DNA from: Rhodococcus yananensis
GTDB lineage: Bacteria > Actinomycetota > Actinomycetes > Mycobacteriales > Mycobacteriaceae
Length of the DNA: 64,000 nt
Assembly (NCBI RefSeq): GCF_020515525.1
Contig: NZ_JAIYEP010000009.1
Span: 31,334-95,333 of the forward strand
Reading direction: 5' to 3'
The notes under the pieces are model-generated. The model searched no databases. It saw only the letters and a list, made by a program, of their open reading frames with translations, and was not told the DNA's origin. The position numbers and the translations under genes were made by a program. Shown one piece after another: positions 1-8,201 of this stretch (within the stretch, counting starts at the first letter, position 1; every line of letters begins with the position of its first letter).

Positions 1-1
1 C

Positions 2-169
2 GAGGTGCTCGACGAGCTGTGCCGTCGATTCGTCGACACGATCGGCTCTCCCGTGCGAGGACCTGGCGACCGGCCTGGACAGTCTGAGCAAGGCGATCCT
101 CCCGCGAGGCAGAACTGGCATGCGACCCGTTGGCCGTTCCAGGCTGGGAGCCAGCCGGCCAGTCTGTGA
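2..169 (+). CDS. 3' end of an unidentified gene (partial)
   Basis: The window opens in a reading frame that stays open from base 2 to a TGA at 167-169, about 55 codons. The first residues read EVLDELCRRFVDTIGSP, which looks protein-like; the remainder is Pro/Gln/Arg rich and less convincing. I do not recognise the family and the start lies outside the window. It could be the tail of a transposase or simply a chance frame. The sequence from 170 to 307 holds nothing I recognise. Confidence 0.3.
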   Translation, partial: EVLDELCRRFVDTIGSPVRGPGDRPGQSEQGDPPARQNWHATRWPFQAGSQPASL

Positions 170-307
170 ACGTCCCTTGAGTCGTGACGAGCCGGTCCGA
201 GAATCCGCCAGCCGTCATCATTCGCGACCGTTGTCGGAGTCCGCACTGGCGGAGTAGAACGCGCGTTGTCCCGCTCCCTCCGCTTGATTAATCATGTTTC
301 CTCAATA

Positions 308-327
308 TCATCGTTTTATGACGATGA
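308..327. promoter_or_regulatory. Inverted repeat, likely metal-sensor operator
   Basis: A perfect 7-bp inverted repeat, TCATCGT-N6-ACGATGA, lies across the candidate ATG codons of the CmtR-like gene. ArsR/SmtB repressors bind imperfect palindromes at their own promoters. An operator on the start codon fits a leaderless, autoregulated transcript, since no ribosome binding site precedes these ATGs. The assignment to this regulator is an inference from position and symmetry. Confidence 0.5.
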
Positions 328-683
328 ATGAGCGAGCGACGACCTGCTTCGGTGAAAGTCTCGACTCTGCAGCAGCGTTGTTCCACAGTCTCTCCGACGG
401 CACCCGCCTGGCCATCGTGCGCCGCCTCGCCGCCGGGGAATCCCGAGTAGCGGACCTGGTCGGCGAGCTGGGATTGGCGCAATCGACAGTGTCGGCGCAC
501 GTGGCATGCCTGCGGGACTGCGGCCTGGTGCAAGGCCGCCCGCAGGGCCGGCAGGTGTTCTACTCGCTGACCCGACCGGAATTGCTCGACCTGCTCGCCT
601 CGGCCGAAACCCTGCTCGCCGCCACCGGCAACGCCGTCGCGCTGTGCCCCAACTACGGCAGCGACACCGGAGAAAAGCCATGA
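318..683 (+). CDS. cmtR: CmtR-like ArsR/SmtB metal-sensing repressor
   Basis: Winged-helix ArsR/SmtB repressor of about 121 residues, predicted to release DNA when it binds Cd(II) or Pb(II). The recognition helix STVSAHVACLRDCGLV carries the CLxxC pair (Cys64, Cys68) in the position of Cys57 and Cys61 of Mycobacterium tuberculosis CmtR. Cys110 near the C-terminus matches its third ligand, Cys102, and Cys10 sits where CmtR has an N-terminal cysteine. ATGs at 294, 318 and 324 are possible; 318 or 324 gives the family length of about 118. The stop overlaps the ATPase start by 4 nt (ATGA), so the two are probably co-transcribed. Metal identity is inferred from the ligand set. Confidence 0.85.
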   Translation: MTMNERATTCFGESLDSAAALFHSLSDGTRLAIVRRLAAGESRVADLVGELGLAQSTVSAHVACLRDCGLVQGRPQGRQVFYSLTRPELLDLLASAETLLAATGNAVALCPNYGSDTGEKP

Positions 684-2638
684 GTGACGCGTGCGGCTGC
701 GGCCCCGACGAACCCCGCCCCGAGGGCGAGGACGACCACGAGCCCGACAAGTGGTGGCAGGTCACCGAGATCCGAGCCGCCGCCATCGCGGGCCTCCTGC
801 TGATCGCAGCCCTGACCGTCCACGTGACCGGTGGGCCCGATGCTCTCGGAACGGGCCTCGAAGCGGTGGCGCTGATCGTCGCCGGCTACACCTTCGTCCC
901 CGCCACATTGATGCGTCTGGCCCGCGGCAAGATCGGGGTCGGCACCTTGATGACGATCGCCGCAGTCGGCGCCGTGTTGCTCGGCGAGGTCGGCGAAGCC
1001 GCGATGCTCGCCTTCCTGTTCGCCATCAGCGAGGGTCTCGAAGAGTACGCGGTCGCCCGCACCCGCCGCGGCCTGCGCGCCCTGCTGAATCTGGTCCCGG
1101 ACACCGCCACCGTCCTGCGCGGTGGCCGCGAACAGACCGTTCCCCCAGCGGAGTTGGTGCTCGGGGAGATCATGATCGTCAAACCCGGGGAGCGGCTCGC
1201 CACCGACGGCACCATCCGCACCGGGCGCACCGCCCTGGACACCTCCGCAATCACGGGGGAATCGGTCCCGGTCGAGGCCGGACCGGGCGCCGAGGTGTTC
1301 GCCGGCTCGATCAACGGCACCGGAGTGCTCGAGGTCGAGGTCACCGCCCGGGCGGAGGACAACTCGCTGGCCAAGATCGTGAAGATCGTCGAGGCCGAGC
1401 AGTCCCGCAAGGGCGAGGCCCAACGTCTGGCCGACAAGATCGCCACACCCCTGGTCCCGGGGGTGATGGTCGCCGCGGCGCTGATTGCCGCGATCGGCAG
1501 CGTGTTCGGTGATCCGCTGGTGTGGATCGAACGCGCCCTGGTGGTGCTGGTTGCCGCGTCCCCGTGTGCGCTGGCCATCGCGATCCCGGTGACCGTGGTC
1601 GCCGCGATCGGCGCCGCCTCCAAGCTCGGTGTCCTGGTCAAGGGCGGGGCCGCCCTCGAAGCGTTGGGCCGTATCCGCACCGTCGCGCTGGACAAGACCG
1701 GCACCCTGACCCGCAACCGACCCGAGGTCATCGACGTCGCCACCACCGGCGACGCCACCCGCGCCGACGTCATGAACGTCGCCGCCGCACTCGAGGCCCG
1801 CAGCGAACACCCCCTCGCCACAGCGATCCTCGCCGCCGTCGACGACTACACACCAGCCGAGGACGTCGATGCGGTCCCCGGCGCCGGACTGACCGGACAC
1901 CTCGACGGCACCCCCGCCCGTCTGGGCCGGCCGGGGTGGATCGACCCCGGCCCCCTCGCCGCCGATATCGAGCGGATGCAGCACGCCGGAGCCACCGCGG
2001 TGCTCATCGAACGCGGCGGCACCCTGATCGGGGCGATCTCGGTGCGCGACGAACTGCGCCCCGAGGCCCGCGACGTGGTTGCTGGGCTACGCCGCGACGG
2101 TTACACCGTGGCGATGCTCACCGGCGACAACGAGCGCACCGCACGCGCGTTGGCCGCCGACGTCGGTATCGACGAGGTGCACGCGGACCTGCGTCCGGAG
2201 GACAAGGCCCGCATCGTGCACACCCTCCGCAAGACGCGGCCGACGGCGATGGTCGGCGACGGCGTCAACGACGCCCCCGCCTTGGCGACCGCCGACCTGG
2301 GTATCGCGATGGGCGCGATGGGCACCGACGTGGCCATCGAGACCGCCGACGTCGCTTTGATGGGTGAGGACCTGCGGCACCTGCCGCAAGCCCTGCAGCA
2401 TGCCCGGCGGTCACGGACGATCATGTTGCAGAACGTCGGCCTCTCGCTGGCGATCATCACCGTCCTGATGCCGCTGGCGCTGTTCGGGGTGCTCGGGTTG
2501 ACCGCTGTCGTCCTGGTTCACGAGGTCGCCGAGATCATCGTGATCGCCAACGGGGTCCGCGCCGGCCGTGCCCGCGCCCTCGCCGACTCGTCGCCGGGCA
2601 CGCCCGCACCGATGTCGGCGTCGGCGGCCAGCGCATGA
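680..2638 (+). CDS. ctpG: CtpG-like P1B-type heavy-metal efflux ATPase
   Basis: A 652-residue P-type ATPase that should export a soft divalent metal from the cytoplasm. All catalytic motifs are visible: TGES (about 192), the phosphorylated Asp338 in DKTGTLT, SEHPLATA in the nucleotide domain and GDGVNDAP. The membrane metal site is SPC (295-297) rather than CPC, and the last helix has HEVAEI. There is no N-terminal HMA domain, only a short tail with a CGCG pair. M. tuberculosis CtpG, which lies beside CmtR, has the same arrangement, so Cd/Pb/Zn export is likely. SPC pumps can also move Co, so specificity is open. The ATG at 680 is chosen because it overlaps the regulator stop. Confidence 0.9.
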   Translation: MSDACGCGPDEPRPEGEDDHEPDKWWQVTEIRAAAIAGLLLIAALTVHVTGGPDALGTGLEAVALIVAGYTFVPATLMRLARGKIGVGTLMTIAAVGAVLLGEVGEAAMLAFLFAISEGLEEYAVARTRRGLRALLNLVPDTATVLRGGREQTVPPAELVLGEIMIVKPGERLATDGTIRTGRTALDTSAITGESVPVEAGPGAEVFAGSINGTGVLEVEVTARAEDNSLAKIVKIVEAEQSRKGEAQRLADKIATPLVPGVMVAAALIAAIGSVFGDPLVWIERALVVLVAASPCALAIAIPVTVVAAIGAASKLGVLVKGGAALEALGRIRTVALDKTGTLTRNRPEVIDVATTGDATRADVMNVAAALEARSEHPLATAILAAVDDYTPAEDVDAVPGAGLTGHLDGTPARLGRPGWIDPGPLAADIERMQHAGATAVLIERGGTLIGAISVRDELRPEARDVVAGLRRDGYTVAMLTGDNERTARALAADVGIDEVHADLRPEDKARIVHTLRKTRPTAMVGDGVNDAPALATADLGIAMGAMGTDVAIETADVALMGEDLRHLPQALQHARRSRTIMLQNVGLSLAIITVLMPLALFGVLGLTAVVLVHEVAEIIVIANGVRAGRARALADSSPGTPAPMSASAASA

Positions 2639-3132
2639 CCGGCACAGCGATCTCGAGAGCGCGGCGGTCGCGGCGCCTGCTGCTCGTTGTTGTCGCCGGG
2701 TTGCTCGCGGTCGCGTTGGTCGTCGATCCCCTCGCCCGGCAGGCCCTGGCCGGGGGCCGCAGCATCGACCTCGAAGTACTGCAACTGCGGCTGGCCTACA
2801 ACACCGGGGTGGCGTTCAGCATGGGGGATCACGTGCCGAGCCCGGTGTTGCTCACAGTGACCGGACTGATCACCGCCGCGATCGCGGTATATGCCTGGCG
2901 GACCGCCCCTGCCAGTAGTTGGCTCACCGTCGTGGGGCTCGCGGCGCTTTTCGCCGGCGCCGCCGCCAACGTCGTCGACCGCACCCTCGACGGGAGGGTC
3001 ACCGACTATCTGCACACCGGCTGGTTCCCCACCTTCAACCTCGCCGACACCTTCCTCACGTGCGGTGTCGCTCTGCTGCTCGTGTCCTTGTTCGTCGATG
3101 CTCGCACTGAAGCCAAGGAGTCCGCGCCATGA
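2635..3132 (+). CDS. lspA: Signal peptidase II (lipoprotein signal peptidase)
   Basis: A 165-residue integral membrane aspartyl protease that removes signal peptides from prolipoproteins. Four hydrophobic segments are visible, with the conserved YNTGVAFS loop and the two catalytic aspartates in the blocks NVVDR and FNLADTF. Its start overlaps the ATPase stop by 4 nt. It is therefore part of the metal cassette and not the housekeeping copy, which usually sits beside ileS or rluD. Lead-resistance operons such as pbr of Cupriavidus carry an LspA-type protein (PbrC), which supports a Pb/Cd role for the cassette. Confidence 0.92.
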   Translation: MTGTAISRARRSRRLLLVVVAGLLAVALVVDPLARQALAGGRSIDLEVLQLRLAYNTGVAFSMGDHVPSPVLLTVTGLITAAIAVYAWRTAPASSWLTVVGLAALFAGAAANVVDRTLDGRVTDYLHTGWFPTFNLADTFLTCGVALLLVSLFVDARTEAKESAP

Positions 3133-3476
3133 CCGCGATGCCCACCGCCCTCCGCGCCGCCTATACCGCCGAGATGACAGCCGCCCGCACCACGTCCATG
3201 GGCACCGAGCGGTGGGCGCACCTCGAGCGCGCGCACATCCTGTCCCAGCCCTATCCGTGGCCGCACACCCGCAACCACATCGCCATGCTCGGCCTTGCCC
3301 TGCGCCAACGTGACCGCCGCGAGGCCCTCGGCCAGGTGGTGCGAATCATCGTCGCCGCTCCCGGATCCGCGCTGGGCCGCTATCCCGAGAGCAACACCGG
3401 CCGTGCCCGCGCCGGGCTCATGACGCCGATGCCCATCCCTGAGGACCTGGCGCAGACCATCGCCCGTGCCATCTGA
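3129..3476 (+). CDS. DUF3703 family protein
   Basis: A 115-residue soluble protein without signal peptide or membrane segment. It resembles DUF3703, a family often seen beside metal-resistance genes and LspA: a helical N-terminus (AAYTAEMTAAR), a block ERAHILSQPYPWPHTRNH, and a His-containing middle. It overlaps the lspA stop by 4 nt and ends the four-gene run. The His-rich YPWPHTRNHIAML stretch could bind metal, but no function is established. Family assignment is from memory of the motif. Confidence 0.75.
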   Translation: MTAMPTALRAAYTAEMTAARTTSMGTERWAHLERAHILSQPYPWPHTRNHIAMLGLALRQRDRREALGQVVRIIVAAPGSALGRYPESNTGRARAGLMTPMPIPEDLAQTIARAI

Positions 3477-3663
3477 ATATGCTGCGCTGCACCACGGCCG
3501 GCCCTCCACGGAGAGCGGCGGATCCAGTGGTCCCGGCACGCTGAAAAGGCGTGCTCGGTGAGGAGTTCGGAATGCCCGCGAGAGCGCCATACGCGTCACG
3601 AACTGGGGTTTTGCGACCAATTTTGGGCAGACTTCTCCCCCAGAAGTTTTGGGTGCGTTTTCG

Positions 3664-3939
3664 CTACTTGCTCTGCTTGCGCTGCGCCTTGGCAAGTCGG
3701 ACGGCGCGTTCATTCGCTTTGTCCGACACCAGGGGCAGTACCCACACCAGGCCGCGGCCGAGTGCAAGGAGCAGAGCGGGAGCGAACAGATGTTCCGCGA
3801 CAGTTGCGAGCATCGACGCCACCTCCGCTTCTGGGGTGGTGCCCAGAGAGTCCTGGGCATTGACCGCAGCGGAGGTTTCCGCTGCGGAGTTCGGGGGCGC
3901 CGTCGGCGACGCCGAGAAATCCGGTGCTCCGTTCGCCAA
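3664..3939 (-). CDS. Small putative membrane protein
   Basis: A 91-residue reading frame, 50 nt downstream of the helix-turn-helix gene on the same strand. It has an Ala/Ser/Pro-rich N-terminal half, one hydrophobic stretch (LFAPALLLALGRGLVWVLPL) and a basic C-terminus (RLAKAQRKQSK), which is a plausible single-span topology. I do not recognise a family. A chance frame cannot be excluded, but composition and co-direction favour a real small gene. Confidence 0.42.
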   Translation of the reverse strand: MANGAPDFSASPTAPPNSAAETSAAVNAQDSLGTTPEAEVASMLATVAEHLFAPALLLALGRGLVWVLPLVSDKANERAVRLAKAQRKQSK

Positions 3940-3989
3940 AGCGAAGTCGGGTGCCGGACACGCTGGGTGTTACGGGAGTTCCTGCGGGG

Positions 3990-4646
3990 TCAGCTGCGGT
4001 CGATGTGCTTCTGGGCTGTGTCGAGCACGTCTCCGACTGCGAACAGATGGCCGCGGTGTCGTCCTGCCGGTGTGAGGTGCCCGCGCGTCACCCAGCTACG
4101 AATAGTGGAGGGGGCGACGTCGAGGAGTCGGGCGGCTTCGGCAGTAGTGATCAACCGGTTGTGGTACTTCTTCGGCAGGTACAGCACCGGACCCGACAGA
4201 GGGGGCCTATTTGTCCTGCTGCGGGTCAGGTGTTTGACCTGCCAAAGTTCGTCTCGGTCGTACAGCGCCGCTCGCCCACGACTGCCGATTCTCTGTAGGT
4301 ATCCGCGCGAGGCCCACTTGCGGATGGTGGCCGGTCGTATCCTCAGGGCCTCCGCTGCTTCCGCGACAGTGAGGAGTTGCGGAAGTGCATCGGCGGACGT
4401 CAAGCGACGCGGTCGGGGCAGGGCGGGCGCAGTCGCAGATGGCTGCGGCTCTGTGATTGGGTCCAGAGTCGTGAGCGGGCGCCCAGGCGTCCGGGTGAAG
4501 GAGTCCCTCACCTGCTGGGCTAGAGATGCGTCCAGCATCGACGATGCCGACTTCACGAATTCGCCTCGTGCCTTGAGCCGATGAAGTAGTTCCTTGCTCG
4601 GAACGTCGAGTTCTTTGGCTAGTTCGTGTACTCGGATACCTGTCAC
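3990..4646 (-). CDS. IF2_N plus tandem helix-turn-helix DNA-binding protein
   Basis: A 218-residue protein. Residues 1-40 ([20 protein letters not shown]) match the IF2_N domain found at the N-terminus of bacterial initiation factor 2. Two excisionase/MerR-like helix-turn-helix units follow: about 90-140 ([20 protein letters not shown]) and about 165-215 ([20 protein letters not shown]). IF2_N here is probably a nucleic-acid or protein docking module, not a translation domain. The protein may regulate plasmid or island functions. The start is GTG with a weak GGTGAGG upstream. It converges on the DUF3703 cassette and lies beyond the ars terminator, so it is probably a separate unit. Confidence 0.72.
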   Translation of the reverse strand: MTGIRVHELAKELDVPSKELLHRLKARGEFVKSASSMLDASLAQQVRDSFTRTPGRPLTTLDPITEPQPSATAPALPRPRRLTSADALPQLLTVAEAAEALRIRPATIRKWASRGYLQRIGSRGRAALYDRDELWQVKHLTRSRTNRPPLSGPVLYLPKKYHNRLITTAEAARLLDVAPSTIRSWVTRGHLTPAGRHRGHLFAVGDVLDTAQKHIDRS

Positions 4647-4770
4647 GAGTGCATCCTCACCTGGCGAGAAGAGCCGTGTCGGCTCGAATGAGCCCGGTAG
4701 AAGTGTGACACTGCGTCAGGTGACGGAGAGTGCGATCTGAACACTGACGGCTTCTTCGCTGATCAGGGCA

Positions 4771-4797
4771 TAAAAATACCCCAGGTGAACCTGGGGT
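4771..4797 (-). terminator. Rho-independent terminator of the arsA operon
   Basis: On the minus strand an 8-bp perfect stem (ACCCCAGG/CCTGGGGT) with a 4-nt loop is followed by ATTTTTA. This is a classical intrinsic terminator about 195 nt beyond the arsA stop. It separates the arsenic operon from the helix-turn-helix gene further on. The rest of 4649-4990 has no convincing gene; a second short palindrome, ACCACCGAGGTGGT, lies at 4878-4891. Confidence 0.75.
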
Positions 4798-4990
4798 GAT
4801 TTGATTTTGGGCGCACGAGTACGACCACTTGAGATTGTGCGGAAAAACGCGACGGTTGTCAACCGACGCACGAAAGACCACCGAGGTGGTGTGATCGCCA
4901 CGTCGGAAACACGTCCCCACCACAGTCCACACGGTCGAGGTGTGCACGTTCTTGTTGTACGAGAGAGGAACGCTCACTCGGCCAATGCGG

Positions 4991-6793
4991 CTACTGCACT
5001 GGTGACAGCTCCACCTGCGAGACGGTGAGCGATTCCAAAGCGGCGATCCCGACAGGCTCGGCGGTGGCCAGCGGAATCACCGCGTACCGATCGGTGAGTT
5101 CGTCCCGGACCGTGTCGATCTGCTCGAATTCGGCGACCGCTCGCAACCGCAGCAGCGGCGCGGTGGGCGCCGCCGCGGCCAGGGAATTGTTGACCACCCA
5201 CGCCCACGGTGCGATACCGGCGCGCCGCAAATCATCCTGCAAACCGGCCGCCTCGAGCACCGGGGTGGTCTCGGCAAGAGTGACCAGCACGATCTTGGTC
5301 TGCGCGGGGTCCTGCAGCCGCATCAGCGGGGTGGTGAAGCGCCCGCCATCGCCCATCTGCCGGGCGATCTCCCGGTGATACGACCCGGTCGCATCGAGCA
5401 ACAGCAGGGTATGCCCGGTGGGGGCGGTATCGACGACGACGAACTTGCGGCGTGATTCGTGAATCACCTTCGAAAAGGCCTGGAACACCGCGACCTCCTC
5501 GGTGCACGGGGAGAGCAGGTCCTCGGCGAGAGTGGCGCGGCCGGCCTCATCGAGCCCGGCGCCCTTGGTAGCCAGCACCTGGTCTCGGTAGGTCTCGCTC
5601 GCCTCATGAGGGTCGATGCGGGACACCTCGAGGTGATCGAGCTCCCCGGCGAGAGTCTCGGTCAGATGCGCGGCGGGGTCGGTGGTGGTCAGATGCACAT
5701 CGTGGCCACGGCAGGCCAGGGCCACCGCGATCGCGGCGGCAACAGTGGTTTTGCCGACCCCGCCTTTGCCCATGCACATCACCAGTCCGGGCCCGTCGGC
5801 CTCGATCGCATCGACCAGATCCGCTAACGGGGCCTCGGCGACCGCGGCAAGCCCCGGATCGGTCCCGGTGGTCATTGCCGTGGTGGTGGTGGTGGTGTCG
5901 AACAGGGTGCTCAAAGCGTCGAGGCCGACCATGTTGACCGGCTTGAGTTCCACCAGATCGGTGGGCAGCGCGGCGATCGCGGCGCCGCGACCCGCCAGTG
6001 CGGCCTGTTCACGCTGGTACACGGCGGTAGCCAGCGGGTCGGTGTCGTCGGCCGGGTCGGGCAGCACGCCGTTGACGACCACATGCTGTCTCGTCATGCC
6101 GATCGCGGCGAGTTCGCTGTGGGTGCGGGCGATCTCGGCCAGAGCGGCGCGGTTCGCGCGTGCCACGAGCACCAGGCGGGTGCGGCCGGGGTCTGACAAC
6201 GCCTCGACCGCGCCGGCGTACATGGCTTTCTGCTTGTCGAGCCCGGCCAGCGGTCCGAGGCAGGACGCGTCGCCTTTGCCGTGGTCGAGGAATTCGGTCC
6301 AGTTACCGGGCAGTTGCAGCAGCCGGATGGTATGGCCGGTGGGGGCGGTGTCGAACAGCACGTGATCGAACCCGGCGACCCGGCCGTCGGGATCGGTAAG
6401 CAGCGAGGTGAATTCGTCGAACGAGGCGACTTCGGTGGTGCACGAGCCGGACAGCTGTTCGGTGATCGAGGCGATCTCCGCCTCCGGGAGCAGTCCGCGG
6501 ACAGGGCCGACGATCCGTTCGCGGTAGGCGGCGGCGGCCTCCTCGGGGTCGATCTCGAGCGCGCAGAGCCCCGGCACCGCGGGGACCTCGGTGATCGTGT
6601 TGCCGATGCTCAGACCGAAGACCTGCCCGACATTGGAGGCGGGGTCGGTCGAGACGAGCAGCACCTTCTTTCCGGCCCGGGCCAGGCGCACCGCCGACGC
6701 GCACGCGATGGAGGTCTTACCGACCCCACCTTTACCGGTGAAGAACACGAACCGGGGCGGGTCGGTCAGGAACGTGAGGTCGGCGGCAGCCAT
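4991..6793 (-). CDS. arsA: Arsenite-translocating ATPase ArsA
   Basis: A 600-residue duplicated ATPase that energises arsenite/antimonite efflux at the inner face of the membrane. Each half has a P-loop GKGGVGKT (about residues 20 and 340) and a DTAPTGHT signature block. The As(III)-binding cysteines are present in SCTTEV of the N half and PCTEEV of the C half, with a third in ASCLGPL. Length matches R773 ArsA (583). It lies 57 nt after arsD and ends the minus operon. It may work with the Acr3 permease encoded on the divergent arm, as in other arsDA-acr3 clusters. A Thr-rich linker joins the halves. Confidence 0.95.
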   Translation of the reverse strand: MAAADLTFLTDPPRFVFFTGKGGVGKTSIACASAVRLARAGKKVLLVSTDPASNVGQVFGLSIGNTITEVPAVPGLCALEIDPEEAAAAYRERIVGPVRGLLPEAEIASITEQLSGSCTTEVASFDEFTSLLTDPDGRVAGFDHVLFDTAPTGHTIRLLQLPGNWTEFLDHGKGDASCLGPLAGLDKQKAMYAGAVEALSDPGRTRLVLVARANRAALAEIARTHSELAAIGMTRQHVVVNGVLPDPADDTDPLATAVYQREQAALAGRGAAIAALPTDLVELKPVNMVGLDALSTLFDTTTTTTAMTTGTDPGLAAVAEAPLADLVDAIEADGPGLVMCMGKGGVGKTTVAAAIAVALACRGHDVHLTTTDPAAHLTETLAGELDHLEVSRIDPHEASETYRDQVLATKGAGLDEAGRATLAEDLLSPCTEEVAVFQAFSKVIHESRRKFVVVDTAPTGHTLLLLDATGSYHREIARQMGDGGRFTTPLMRLQDPAQTKIVLVTLAETTPVLEAAGLQDDLRRAGIAPWAWVVNNSLAAAAPTAPLLRLRAVAEFEQIDTVRDELTDRYAVIPLATAEPVGIAALESLTVSQVELSPVQ

Positions 6794-6850
6794 GAAAACA
6801 GGTACTCCTCGTCGGACGGGTATCGGCGGGCGGGATACGGATCTACATGG

Positions 6851-7243
6851 TCAGCAGCAGGTGGACTCGCCCGGGGTGCAGCAGGAGTCGCTGTCGTCGG
6901 CGAGCCCGAGCATCGTCACCCCGGACGGCGGCGCGGGTACCTCGAGGCCGGCCCAGGTGGCGAGCTCGGTGCGGGTCGGGTAGCGCCCGGTAGCGACGGT
7001 GACGTCGTCGACGAGCACGAGCGGCAGCCCGTCCGATCCGGCGAGTTCGAGGAATTTCTTGACGGTCTCGTTGTGGGCGAACGCGAGCGGGTCGTTGGCC
7101 AGGTTGTGGCGGGTGATGGCGGCGCCCTGCTCGGTCAGCGCGGCCATGTCGGCGGTGAAGGTGACCAGGTTCTGGTCGAGGTCCTCGCCGCACACGCCGG
7201 TGTTGCAGCACAGGGCCGGTTCGAAGACTGCGATGGTGCTCAT
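6851..7243 (-). CDS. arsD: ArsD arsenic metallochaperone
   Basis: A 130-residue protein that hands As(III)/Sb(III) to ArsA. The diagnostic vicinal cysteines are in place: Cys12-Cys13 and Cys18 (PALCCNTGVCG). Two further Cys pairs lie near the C-terminus (DSCCTPGESTCC), as in R773 ArsD. The core has the thioredoxin-like fold signature LPLVLVDDVTVATGRYP. The ATG at 7243 is chosen because the first residues MSTIAVFEPALCC match the family start; the frame is open further upstream but has no family resemblance. It sits between the ArsC-like gene and arsA. Confidence 0.95.
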   Translation of the reverse strand: MSTIAVFEPALCCNTGVCGEDLDQNLVTFTADMAALTEQGAAITRHNLANDPLAFAHNETVKKFLELAGSDGLPLVLVDDVTVATGRYPTRTELATWAGLEVPAPPSGVTMLGLADDSDSCCTPGESTCC

Positions 7244-7301
7244 AGGTATCAGGTATTCCTTCAGTGCTCGAGGGCGAACAGAGTTTCCGGGACGAACTCG
7301 G

Positions 7302-7724
7302 TTATCGGGCGTCGGCGTCGGAAAGCAGCCGGGTAGCGAGCTCCTCGACGCGGACGGCGATGTCATCGCGCACCAGGCGCATCCGCTCGATGCCGTCGAT
7401 GCCGCGCTCGGACGGCTCATCGGTGTCCCAGTTCTCCACGCGTACCCCGGTGGGCGCATCGACGCGGGCTTCGCCGCCGAGGGTGACCACCAGGTCGACT
7501 TCGGTGAGGAGCTGCGGGTCGATCGGCTTGGGATACTCACCTGCGATGGGGGCGCCGACCTCGCCGAGGACCTGCATCGACAGTGCGTTCAGCGACGATC
7601 CGGGCGTGGTGCCGGCGGAATGGACAGCGATCCGGTCGCCTGTGGTCTTACGCATGAGGGCGGCAGCCATCTGGGATTTGCCGCCGTTCTTGACACACAC
7701 GAACAGCACCGAAGCAGTGGGCAC
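7302..7724 (-). CDS. LMW-phosphatase-fold ArsC-like protein with CX5K loop
   Basis: A 140-residue member of the low-molecular-weight phosphatase/arsenate reductase family, first gene of the minus ars operon. Its phosphate loop reads CVKNGGKSQMAA: the nucleophilic Cys is kept but the invariant Arg of CX5R is replaced by Lys. The rest of the fold (HSAGTTPGSS, GEYPKPIDPQLL, DLVVTLGG, VRDDIAVRVEEL) is intact. It could be an active mycothiol-type reductase with altered substrate handling, or an arsenate-binding accessory protein. The GTG start at 7724 is preceded by GGAAGG at a good distance; upstream codons have no family similarity. Confidence 0.82.
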   Translation of the reverse strand: MPTASVLFVCVKNGGKSQMAAALMRKTTGDRIAVHSAGTTPGSSLNALSMQVLGEVGAPIAGEYPKPIDPQLLTEVDLVVTLGGEARVDAPTGVRVENWDTDEPSERGIDGIERMRLVRDDIAVRVEELATRLLSDADAR

Positions 7725-7751
7725 GAGAGTGGTCCTTCCCGAGGTTCTCGG

Positions 7752-7779
7752 ATTGACTACTGAATTGATGACAGTCAAT
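7752..7779. promoter_or_regulatory. Divergent ars promoter with ArsR operator
   Basis: The 63-bp gap between the two arms of the ars locus holds a perfect inverted repeat, ATTGACT-N14-AGTCAAT. Each arm contains a TTGACT -35-like hexamer, one per direction, so a repressor bound here could shut both promoters. Only 8 nt separate the repeat from the arsR ATG at 7788, so the plus transcript has little or no leader. Binding by the adjacent ArsR is inferred. Confidence 0.6.
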
Positions 7780-7787
7780 ATAGACGC

Positions 7788-8201
7788 ATGTCGAATCAGC
7801 TGTCGAGTGAGACCGAGCCGTGCTGCCCACCGCTCGCACGGGAGCCTCTCACCTCCGATTGGGCCGGCGATCTGGCCCGCATGTTCAAAGCGCTCGGTGA
7901 TCCGGTGCGGCTGCGCATGCTCAGCATGATCGCCAGCCACCAGGGCGGGGAGAGCTGTGTGTGCGACATCAGCCCCGCCTTCGACCTGTCGCAACCGACC
8001 ATCTCACATCACCTCAAGGTGCTGCGCGAAGCCGGACTGCTCGACTGTGAGCGCCGCGGCACCTGGGTGTACTACCGGGTGATCCCCGCCGCCCTCGAGC
8101 AACTCTCCGCGGTGCTCGCCACCGAATCCGGGGTGTTGCCAGGGTCGGCCTGCACCTGCACCTGCGCCCCGACCGAAGCCCTTCAGGAGATCGTCTCGTG
8201 A
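7788..8201 (+). CDS. arsR: ArsR arsenite-responsive repressor
   Basis: A 137-residue ArsR/SmtB repressor of the ars promoters. The winged helix is clear (LSQPTISHHLKVLREAGLL). Candidate As(III) ligands are Cys12-Cys13 (EPCCPP) and Cys57/Cys59 (ESCVCDIS). This set resembles Corynebacterium glutamicum ArsR (Cys15, Cys16, Cys55) and also the CVC box of plasmid ArsR. The C-terminal tail adds a CTCTC run. The stop overlaps the acr3 start by 4 nt (GTGA). Confidence 0.93.
   Translation: MSNQLSSETEPCCPPLAREPLTSDWAGDLARMFKALGDPVRLRMLSMIASHQGGESCVCDISPAFDLSQPTISHHLKVLREAGLLDCERRGTWVYYRVIPAALEQLSAVLATESGVLPGSACTCTCAPTEALQEIVS

Noticed and set aside
2635..3132. Housekeeping lspA
   Set aside because: It overlaps metal-resistance genes on both sides by 4 nt and lacks the usual chromosomal neighbours.
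4657..4977. A 106-codon minus-strand frame after arsA
   Set aside because: It spans the terminator hairpin and is not protein-like; it is probably non-coding.
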